DNA from: Caldicellulosiruptor acetigenus
GTDB lineage: Bacteria; Bacillota; Thermoanaerobacteria; Caldicellulosiruptorales; Caldicellulosiruptoraceae
Direction of reading: 5' to 3'
DNA length: 64,000 bases
Assembly (NCBI RefSeq): GCF_026914305.1
Contig: NZ_CP113866.1
Span: 1,801,501-1,865,500, forward strand
Shown here: positions 56,345 to 62,616 of the stretch, piece by piece
Numbering within the stretch: position 1 is the stretch's first letter
How the letters are laid out: each line of letters starts with the position of its first letter
The notes under the pieces: model-generated
Databases searched by the model: none
Told to the model about the DNA's origin: nothing
Seen by the model: the letters and a program-made list of their open reading frames with translations, nothing else
Made by a program: the position numbers and the translations under genes

Positions 56345-56537
56345 AAACAAAAAAGGATACTCCCCCGCTTTGAAACTTGAAATAGGAAAGAGTATCCTTC
56401 TAAAGCTAAATTTTAGAAGAATCTTTCCTTTCCAAAGCGGGAGGCGCAGTGGTTTCCCAAATCTGCACCCTATCGGCCACAGCACCATGAAGAGGAAACC
56501 ATCCTCTTTTTAGGCTGCTGTGGCTCGGAAAGATTCT
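56345..56537 (-). promoter_or_regulatory. Moco/Tuco-type riboswitch with terminator and antiterminator
   Basis: On the minus strand, beginning at the moeB stop codon, lies an aptamer closed by an 11-base P1 (56527-56537 with 56418-56428) and holding GAGCC, GGCCGATAGGG, GGGAAACCAC and GCGCCTCCCG, the conserved parts of the Moco RNA motif. Only a short link joins AGGG to GGGAAAC, i.e. no P3 hairpin, the trait reported for Tuco (tungsten) variants. Downstream is a terminator AAGGATACTC/GAGTATCCTT (56353-56399) with a T-run. CCCGCTTTG of the aptamer end (56433-56441) can instead pair with CAAAGCGGG (56364-56372) as antiterminator. Ligand binding should therefore switch tupA and downstream genes off. 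Confidence 0.87.
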
Positions 56538-57216
56538 AAAACTCAAAAACTCTGTATTCATTTGTCAGAAGATTTACAACCATGCACTTTCCGATTAAGT
56601 TCTCACCTTGAGCTGATATCAGCTTACAAAACTCAGAAAGTTCTAAAGCTGCTGTCAGCATTGGTGCAAAAATTGGGTTGCCAAGGTCTTTTTCAGCACC
56701 TTCAATATTTGTCTCTCCCAAAAGCTTTTCTATCCCGGGTGTGTCTTTTGTGATGATGGCAATCTGGGCGTACCAGCCAGCACACCCGCCGTGAATTAAT
56801 ATTTTCCCCATCTTTTGTGCAAACTTTGAAAGGCTCTTTCTTATTTCTATATTGTCAGTTGCATCAAATATATAACTTGCTTCCATCAAAAATATATCAA
56901 GATTTTCTAAATAAGCCTTTTCCTTTATAGGTTCAAAAGAAACGGCAGGGTTTATCTCTTTTACTCTTTTCTCTGCTTCAAATACTTTGTACTTTCCAAG
57001 GTTGTTTACATTAGAAATTATCTGCCTGTTTAAGTTTGTCTCATCAAAAGAGTCCATATCAACTGCTATAATCTTTTTCACACCAAGCCGCGCAAGTCCT
57101 TCAATCAAAAAACCACCTATTCCACCCACTCCAACAACTGCAACTGTTGTTGAAAGAAGTTTTCTTTGCCCTTCTTCTGTCAAGGCACTCAAGTTTTTTA
57201 AATATCTTTTTTGCAT
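56536..57216 (-). CDS. moeB: MoeB/ThiF-type MoaD-activating adenylyltransferase
   Basis: About 226 residues: VAVVGVGGIGGFLIEGLARLG (nucleotide loop GVGGIGG), DMDSFDETNLNRQ, and DATDNIEIRKSL. The CxxC zinc pairs of longer MoeB are not evident, so it is a short form. It adenylylates the MoaD Gly-Gly tail. Start at the ATG at 57216 (GGAGG upstream). It follows moaD by seven bases and its stop codon lies within riboswitch P1. Confidence 0.88.
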   Translation of the reverse strand: MQKRYLKNLSALTEEGQRKLLSTTVAVVGVGGIGGFLIEGLARLGVKKIIAVDMDSFDETNLNRQIISNVNNLGKYKVFEAEKRVKEINPAVSFEPIKEKAYLENLDIFLMEASYIFDATDNIEIRKSLSKFAQKMGKILIHGGCAGWYAQIAIITKDTPGIEKLLGETNIEGAEKDLGNPIFAPMLTAALELSEFCKLISAQGENLIGKCMVVNLLTNEYRVFEF

Positions 57217-57223
57217 ACTCAAA

Positions 57224-57454
57224 TTAGCCTCCAGTTGCAAATGGAGTTATATACACACTATCATTTTCCGACAATACATAGTCAAAGTCAACTCTTTTTT
57301 GATTGACAATCACAAACCCAACCTTGTCTTTTGGAATGTTTAAGTTTTCAAGAAGCTTTTCTACATTTGTGTTCGGGTCAATCTCAACTTCCATTTTCCC
57401 TATTTTGCTGCCGTACCTTCCAAAAAAACTATTTACCTCTACTCCAATCTTCAT
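57224..57454 (-). CDS. moaD: MoaD/ThiS-type sulfur carrier
   Basis: 76 residues with ubiquitin-like fold pattern and the functional C-terminal Gly-Gly (ITPFATGG). Carries thiocarboxylate sulfur for dithiolene formation in molybdopterin. It overlaps the aor 3' end by 26 bases with AAAAGG upstream, and is followed by its activating enzyme. MoaE, its usual partner, is not in the window. Confidence 0.9.
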   Translation of the reverse strand: MKIGVEVNSFFGRYGSKIGKMEVEIDPNTNVEKLLENLNIPKDKVGFVIVNQKRVDFDYVLSENDSVYITPFATGG

Positions 57455-59189
57455 ATTCCTTTTCCACCCTCTCGATATACATTTTCAAAAGCCTATTTAA
57501 CCTCTCTTCATCCATCTTACCCCACATTGTCGGTGTTTCAAATATTCTCTTTGGAAACTTATAATTTTCAAGTGAATATCCAAGCTCTTTTTTGATTTTC
57601 AGTTTTGTGAAAAATACATCATTCGCAAGTCGTGTGAGGTCATCGTCTGTCCAGTTTATACCAACAGCATTTAACGCTTTCAAGATGGTTGGCCTGTCAT
57701 ACACCTTTCGGGCAAACAGACATATGCATAGTGATGTGAGCACTGCCCTTTCTTTTTCTTCATTAATTACATAATTTATTATTTCATCATCTTTTAATTC
57801 TTTTGCACTCTGGTCATAAGAGTAACCTGCATTGTCTAAATGAGAATGCCTTGCACCAACTGTTTGACCAAGCGCAAATGCATAGCCTGTATGATATCCT
57901 GCCATCTCATTTCCACCATACAAAAGTGCAAATTCTTCTCCACCATATTTTTTCACAGCTTCTTTCAAACCTTTGCCAATTGTGTAGTAAAACTCGTTGA
58001 CTCTTTCTGCAATATTATCAATTGCTTTAACATACTCCATGGTGTTGCCAAACTCAAGGTCAGCAAGAGTGTCTTCTCTTGAGATAAGCCCTTTTTTGAG
58101 TGCTTCTGTTGCCCATGCCAATACAACACCTGTTGTTATAGCATCAAGTCCTGCAAGTTCAACCTCTTCTATAATCTGCAAAACCTCGTCTGTTGTCTTT
58201 ATCCCCAAAAGGCTTCCAAGTGCGTATATAAGTTCATGGTCATATGAGACAGAAATGGACTCATACTCATATCCCTTGTCAAACTCGCGTCTGAACTGTC
58301 CTATATGGATGCATCCAATGGGACAGCCTACACACGAAACCTTTCTGACCAAGTTCTTTTCGGCAAATGTCTCACCTGAGATATCGTCCGCATGCTCAAA
58401 TGTAGACTGAAGTAAATTCTTAGTTGGAAGAGAACTTATGCTATTTAGCACTTTGATATTCATAGGTGTTCCAAGCTCGTGATACTTGGCCATCGCATCT
58501 GTCTGTGTAACTTTTTTGTATATCTCCTGATAAGTCTTAAAGTACTCTTTAAGGTTGGCAATTGGCAAGTCCTCTTCTCCCATTATCATCATAGCTTTGA
58601 GGTTCTTGCTGCCAAAGACCGCACCAATCCCAAGCCTTCCAAAATGCCTGTAGGTGTCAACATTGACACAAGAGTATGTTACAAGGTTTTCCCCTGCCTT
58701 GCCAATTCTGATTATGCTTCTTTTTCCTGGACCTGGCTCTCTTTCTCTTATAACCCTTCCTGTCTCTTCTATGTCAAGTCCCCACATAGCTCTTGCATCT
58801 TTAAATTCAATATTTTTATCTGTAATGACAAGGTATGTGGGCTTTTGAGCTTTTCCTGTTATAACTATTGCATCATATCCTGCATTTCTTATAGCCATTG
58901 CAAGTCTTCCACCTGCATGGCTTTCACCATATTCGCCTGTGTGAGGTGAAATAAAGGTTGCTACAGCTTTTGTCACAACAGGAAAGATTGTTGAAAGAGG
59001 CCCGATTGAAATGATGATCGGCTGGCTTTCATGCAAAGGGTCAACACCTTTTTTCATATTTTCCTCTAAAAGCTTTGCTGCAACACCTGCTCCGCCTAAG
59101 TATTTATAAAGATCCTTCCTTTCTTGAATGTCTGCTTTTTTGTTTGTAAGGTCTATATAAAGCACTCTTATAAAGTCTTTGCCTATCAT
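57429..59189 (-). CDS. aor: tungsten-containing aldehyde ferredoxin oxidoreductase family enzyme
   Basis: About 586 residues, AOR family: N-terminal domain IDLTNKKADIQERKDL, YLGGAGVAAKLLEE, GGRLAMAIRNAGYDAIVITG, RIGKAGENLVTYSCVNVD and GRLGIGAVFGSKNLKAM, which bind the bis-tungstopterin. [4Fe-4S] Cys motif CVGCPIGC near residue 290 with a further Cys in TSLCICLF. These enzymes oxidise aldehydes using ferredoxin. Start at the ATG at 59189 just behind the ferredoxin stop (GAGGTGA upstream). A tungsten oxidoreductase of this family with uncertain substrate is known from Caldicellulosiruptor; this may be the orthologue. Confidence 0.93.
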   Translation of the reverse strand: MIGKDFIRVLYIDLTNKKADIQERKDLYKYLGGAGVAAKLLEENMKKGVDPLHESQPIIISIGPLSTIFPVVTKAVATFISPHTGEYGESHAGGRLAMAIRNAGYDAIVITGKAQKPTYLVITDKNIEFKDARAMWGLDIEETGRVIREREPGPGKRSIIRIGKAGENLVTYSCVNVDTYRHFGRLGIGAVFGSKNLKAMMIMGEEDLPIANLKEYFKTYQEIYKKVTQTDAMAKYHELGTPMNIKVLNSISSLPTKNLLQSTFEHADDISGETFAEKNLVRKVSCVGCPIGCIHIGQFRREFDKGYEYESISVSYDHELIYALGSLLGIKTTDEVLQIIEEVELAGLDAITTGVVLAWATEALKKGLISREDTLADLEFGNTMEYVKAIDNIAERVNEFYYTIGKGLKEAVKKYGGEEFALLYGGNEMAGYHTGYAFALGQTVGARHSHLDNAGYSYDQSAKELKDDEIINYVINEEKERAVLTSLCICLFARKVYDRPTILKALNAVGINWTDDDLTRLANDVFFTKLKIKKELGYSLENYKFPKRIFETPTMWGKMDEERLNRLLKMYIERVEKEYEDWSRGK

Positions 59190-59190
59190 C

Positions 59191-59601
59191 TTACTCACTC
59201 ACCTCTTCCATTGAAAGACAATTGTGTGGACACATTCTCACACATGCTCCACAGTGCTTGCAAACAATTGGAATTTTCCTGTCATAGTCCATGTGAATTG
59301 AGCCAACTATGCATGCTGCTACACACTTTTCGCATGCAATACATTTTTCTTCGATTAGCTTAACACCGCCACCAGGCCTTTTTACAAGCGCATTTGTAGG
59401 ACAAGCCTCTGCACACGCTGGCTCTTTGCACGCAACACAAATTGTTGCTGCGAACTTGCTCTGAAGTCCTCCTCTTGTCTTAACTTTTATTGAGCTTTTT
59501 GCAAGGTTGTGATTGTTATGGTTCACCGCTGCACATGTAAGCATACATGTAAAGCATCCAAGGCACTTGTTCATGTTATCAGCTCGAAGAACCTTTGGCA
59601 A
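59191..59601 (-). CDS. polyferredoxin (four [4Fe-4S]) electron-transfer partner of AOR
   Basis: 136 residues with 16 regularly placed Cys: CLGCFTCMLTC, CVACKEPACAEACP, CIACEKCVAACIVGS and CKHCGACVRMCP, i.e. four cubane clusters of HycB/CooF type. Overlap-free two-base junction with aor and shared promoter argue it carries electrons from AOR to bulk ferredoxin or another acceptor. Confidence 0.92.
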   Translation of the reverse strand: MPKVLRADNMNKCLGCFTCMLTCAAVNHNNHNLAKSSIKVKTRGGLQSKFAATICVACKEPACAEACPTNALVKRPGGGVKLIEEKCIACEKCVAACIVGSIHMDYDRKIPIVCKHCGACVRMCPHNCLSMEEVSE

Positions 59602-59659
59602 TTAAATCACCACCTGTAAAATCATATTTTAAAACTTCCCAAATTATAATCCTCTAAAA

Positions 59660-59688
59660 ATACTATTTTAATTAATACCCAAAATAGT
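59660..59688 (-). promoter_or_regulatory. hairpin in the ferredoxin-aor leader
   Basis: Perfect nine-base stem TACTATTTT / AAAATAGTA followed by TTTTTAG on the minus strand, in the roughly 130-base leader between the promoter and the ferredoxin start. It looks like a weak attenuator; no aptamer is recognisable in the rest of the leader. Confidence 0.4.
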
Positions 59689-59738
59689 AGACCTTTAATC
59701 ACCCAAAGTCCAAATTTCGTTTAAAATTTAACAATCTT

Positions 59739-59767
59739 ATTATATCATCCAAAATGAAAGTTTACAA
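59739..59767 (-). promoter_or_regulatory. promoter of ferredoxin-aor-moaD-moeB
   Basis: TTGTAA, 17 bases, TATAAT on the minus strand; perfect -10. Confidence 0.7.
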
Positions 59768-59789
59768 TAGGCTACTTGCAATTTATTAT

Positions 59790-59818
59790 TTGTGTTTTTG
59801 GGCATGATATTATATAAT
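59790..59818 (+). promoter_or_regulatory. promoter of the FAH-family gene
   Basis: TTGTGT, 17 bases, TATAAT; perfect -10, about 45 bases before the start. Back to back with the aor promoter. Confidence 0.65.
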
Positions 59819-59863
59819 CTTAACTAAGTTATATTTCACACTATTGAGAGGTGCTAAAGGCAG

Positions 59864-60613
59864 ATGAAGCTTGGAAGATTTTTTTATGCAAACAAAACAT
59901 TTTTCGGACTTGTTGAAGGTAGCTCAGTGAAGGTTTTGAAAAGTCTTGACCCACTTAAAATAAGCGACCAATCTTATCCCATAGAGGAGTTGAAAATTTT
60001 GCCGCCTGTCAAGCCTTCAAAGATTGTATGTGTGGGTCTTAACTACAAAGACCATGCGAAAGAACTTGGACTTGAACTTCCAGAAAGTCCCGTGCTGTTC
60101 CTAAAACCTCCGACATGTGTGATTGGTCACAACGACAGTATAATTTATCCGCAGCACATGAGTAGCCAGGTGGACTATGAAGGAGAGCTTGCGGTGGTTA
60201 TAAAAAAAGAGTGTCGCAATGTAAAACCACAAGAGGCAGATGAGTACATACTTGGCTACACGTGCGCAAATGATGTGACAGCAAGGGATCTTCAGCCAAA
60301 AAACGGTCAGTGGACTGTAGCAAAATCTTTTGATACTTTTTTGCCACTTGGTCCTATTATAACAGATGAAATTGACCCAAACAACAGTCCAATCAAAACT
60401 TATCTTAACGGCAAACTTGTTCAAAATTCCAATACAAGCAATTTCATCTTCACCGTGCAGGAGCTTGTAAGTTATATAAGCTCTATAATGACTTTAAAAC
60501 CTTTTGATGTGATAATTACAGGAACACCTTCTGGCATTGGAAGTATGAAAAAAGGAGATGTTGTTGAAGTTGAAATTGAGGGGATTGGAAAGCTTATTAA
60601 TTATGTAAAATAA
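59864..60613 (+). CDS. fumarylacetoacetate hydrolase (FAH) family protein
   Basis: 249 residues, FAH/2-hydroxyhepta-dienedioate isomerase fold. Motifs: VCVGLNYKDHAKELG, FLKPPTCVIG, DYEGELAVVI (metal-binding Glu pair), GYTCANDVTARDLQ (Asp ligand), KSFDTFLPLGP and ITGTPSGIG. May act as an acylpyruvase, oxaloacetate decarboxylase or tautomerase; sequence does not tell. Single gene with own promoter and terminator, divergent from aor. Confidence 0.88.
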   Translation: MKLGRFFYANKTFFGLVEGSSVKVLKSLDPLKISDQSYPIEELKILPPVKPSKIVCVGLNYKDHAKELGLELPESPVLFLKPPTCVIGHNDSIIYPQHMSSQVDYEGELAVVIKKECRNVKPQEADEYILGYTCANDVTARDLQPKNGQWTVAKSFDTFLPLGPIITDEIDPNNSPIKTYLNGKLVQNSNTSNFIFTVQELVSYISSIMTLKPFDVIITGTPSGIGSMKKGDVVEVEIEGIGKLINYVK

Positions 60614-60614
60614 A

Positions 60615-60640
60615 GGCTGGCAGTTTTAATTGTGCCAGCC
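60615..60640. terminator. bidirectional terminator after the FAH-family gene
   Basis: GGCTGGCA / TGCCAGCC perfect eight-base stem; T-rich tails on both strands, better on the minus strand (TTTATTTTA). Confidence 0.75.
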
Positions 60641-60652
60641 TCTCAAGACTTT

Positions 60653-61015
60653 TTATACAGCATTGTGAACAAATGCAACTATCTTTCTGCATGGAATGTC
60701 AACTATTGAACCAAGGCCACAAAATCTTCTGCGTGGCGGGCAACATCTTTCTCTTCGATGATGTTCACCAAACTCTTCTCTTGAGTCATAGCCTCTGTAC
60801 CAGAAGGGGTCATCTGGTGGTGTCCCTATAGTTACAATAAGCCTTATAAACCTTGGTGTGACAAGTGCCAAAACACCTGTAAATCCCTGTCCGCTTTCTC
60901 CTCCGCTTTCTGTGAACACTGTAACTGTTTCTCCTAAATATCTTTTCATGTGTTCACAGATGTCGTGGCAGTGATGTTCGTGACCTTCATACCTCAAATC
61001 CAGTTCTTCTGACAT
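60653..61015 (-). CDS. His/Cys-rich small protein of unknown function (Sm-like/CotB-like middle)
   Basis: 120 residues. The N-terminus is rich in His and Cys (EGHEHHCHDICEH), a second basic Cys cluster is RRERCCPPRRRFCG near residue 90, and a beta-rich middle (GETVTVFTESGG, GFTGVLALVTPRFIRLIVT) has the pattern of Sm-like/spore-coat CotB-type domains that form a small barrel. The C-terminus ends IPCRKIVAFVHNAV. GGGAGG precedes the ATG and is partly inside a 19-base perfect inverted repeat. Function unknown; metal binding is suggested by composition only. Confidence 0.7.
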   Translation of the reverse strand: MSEELDLRYEGHEHHCHDICEHMKRYLGETVTVFTESGGESGQGFTGVLALVTPRFIRLIVTIGTPPDDPFWYRGYDSREEFGEHHRRERCCPPRRRFCGLGSIVDIPCRKIVAFVHNAV

Positions 61016-61027
61016 ACCTTCTTACCT

Positions 61028-61077
61028 CCCATAATTCATATTATGTCTTCTTCCATTAACATAATATGAATTATGGG
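61028..61077. promoter_or_regulatory. perfect 19-bp inverted repeat abutting a ribosome binding site
   Basis: Arms 61028-61046 and 61059-61077 are exactly complementary (CCCATAATTCATATTATGT type), with a 12-base loop. On the minus strand the 3' arm ends ATGGG and runs into GGGAGG, the ribosome site of the His/Cys-rich gene. No T-run follows, so it is not an intrinsic terminator. It may be a large operator or an mRNA hairpin occluding translation. Confidence 0.75.
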
Positions 61078-61100
61078 TAAACTGTGTTACATAAAATTTT

Positions 61101-61673
61101 TTAACTTCCAAAATCCTCAATTATCTTTATTGCATCTTCAAACGAGTTGACCACGATTCCTTTTTTTAAATCATTGACCTCTTGTTCTGGTAAGTTCTCA
61201 ATACTAATTGGAGTAATGAGCTTTAGAGTATCACCATCTACAGGTTGCGAATAAAATATAGCTACTCTTCCGTCTTTTATAGAAATTATAAAATGGTTGG
61301 GACAAAAGCCGTCAAATACTCGGCTTATCACCACATACTTAGAGCTAAATGCATCTATTTCCCATTCTGCAAACATATTTTTAAAGTCCTGTTTTGACAT
61401 CCCTACATATTCTTTTGGTACTAACTTTTTCTCTTCGATGACGTGTCCACATCCTTTAAAATATTTTCTTACAACAAACAAAGTATTATCAGCTATTCTG
61501 CCTTCTATATCCTTGTTTATATATGCAATCTGTGTTACATTCTTACCTTTTATATCCTTTTCGGACTTTACTTTTCCTCTTTCTAATGTTATAGTAAACC
61601 CCACTGCAAACGACACTATAAACAGGAAAATAATAATAGCAGTGAGCGTGGCAGTTTTAAAATACAGTTTCAT
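61101..61673 (-). CDS. BofC-like protein
   Basis: About 190 residues: one N-terminal membrane helix (KTATLTAIIIFLFIVSFAVG) and an external domain with HVIEEKKLVPKEYVGMSKQDF, WEIDAFSSKYVVISR and CPNHFIISIKDGRVAIFY, the BofC C-terminal-type pattern (SIKDGRVAIFY). In Bacillus BofC inhibits the SpoIVB protease and lies near yebC; the same adjacency is seen here. I start at the ATG at 61673 with GGGGG ten bases upstream; a GTG at 61733 lacks a site. Confidence 0.72.
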   Translation of the reverse strand: MKLYFKTATLTAIIIFLFIVSFAVGFTITLERGKVKSEKDIKGKNVTQIAYINKDIEGRIADNTLFVVRKYFKGCGHVIEEKKLVPKEYVGMSKQDFKNMFAEWEIDAFSSKYVVISRVFDGFCPNHFIISIKDGRVAIFYSQPVDGDTLKLITPISIENLPEQEVNDLKKGIVVNSFEDAIKIIEDFGS

Positions 61674-61748
61674 TTTCTTGTAGCCCCCATTAGTACTCAA
61701 ACTTTTTTTACTATTATTCCCTGCCAAACCCACTGCTATACATAAAGT

Positions 61749-62480
61749 TTACTCTTCATCTTCTTCCCAGTTGTGATAAACCTCTTTTACATCATCGTTA
61801 TCTTCAAGCATGTCAATAAGTCTTCTCATTTTCTGGGCATCTTCACTTGAAAGCTTTACAGTTGTCTGAGGAATCATCTCTATCTGAGCTCTTATAAATG
61901 TAAAACCTTCCTTCTCAAGACCTTCTCTGACCTTTGAAAAATCCTCAGGTGATGTAATTATTTCATATATACCATTTTCTGAGGTAAAATCCTCAGCACC
62001 ATACTCTAACGCCTTTTCCATCACAAAGTCTTCATTTGGAAAACTTTCTTTTTCAATAACTATGACACCTTTTCTGCTGAACATCCATGAAACACAGCCT
62101 GTTTGACCAAGATTTCCACCATTTTTGTCAAAAATGTGTCTAAGTTCACCTGCAGTTCTATTTCTGTTGTTTGTCATTGCCTCAACAATAACTGCAACTC
62201 CACCAGGTCCATAGCCCTCGTACGTAATGTCTTCGTACCCTGTTGTGTCAATCTCACCAGCTGCCCTCTTTATAAACCCCATTATCTTATCCATGGGCAT
62301 GTTGTTTGCCTTAGCTTTTGCGATTACATCCCTGAGCTTCGGGTTTGTCTCAGGGTCAGGGCCGTACATCTTTGCTACAACCATAAGCTCTCTACCAAGT
62401 TTTGTAAAAAGTTTCCCTTTCTGTGCGTCTGTCTTTTCTTTTTTGTGTTTTATATTCGCCCACTTTGAATGTCCAGCCAT
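61749..62480 (-). CDS. yebC: YebC/PmpR-family transcriptional regulator or ribosome-associated factor
   Basis: 243 residues, near-invariant family sequence: MAGHSKWANIKHKKEKTDAQ, RDVIAKAKANNMPMDKI, YEGYGPGGVAVIVEAMTNNRNRT, GCVSWMFSRKGVI and DNDDVKEVYHNW. TACO1/YebC family members bind nucleic acid and have been linked to transcription control and, more recently, to translation of proline stretches. Strong promoter upstream; bofC-like gene follows 75 bases later. Confidence 0.95.
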   Translation of the reverse strand: MAGHSKWANIKHKKEKTDAQKGKLFTKLGRELMVVAKMYGPDPETNPKLRDVIAKAKANNMPMDKIMGFIKRAAGEIDTTGYEDITYEGYGPGGVAVIVEAMTNNRNRTAGELRHIFDKNGGNLGQTGCVSWMFSRKGVIVIEKESFPNEDFVMEKALEYGAEDFTSENGIYEIITSPEDFSKVREGLEKEGFTFIRAQIEMIPQTTVKLSSEDAQKMRRLIDMLEDNDDVKEVYHNWEEDEE

Positions 62481-62528
62481 ATTCTTACTTCCCCCTACTT
62501 TTTAAACTGCTATTGTGCTCAATATGGA

Positions 62529-62558
62529 ATTATAAATTAGATTTAAAGCTAATGTCAA
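62529..62558 (-). promoter_or_regulatory. promoter of yebC
   Basis: TTGACA, 18 bases, TATAAT on the minus strand: both boxes are perfect consensus, so strong expression is expected. Confidence 0.75.
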
Positions 62559-62616
62559 ATGAAATTGGTACATAAGATTTAATAATGAACAAAGATTAGC
62601 TTGTGATGAAAGAAAG

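Noticed and set aside
61028-61077. Intrinsic terminator of the bofC-like gene
   Set aside because: Stem is perfect but neither strand has a T-run after it, and it runs into a ribosome site.
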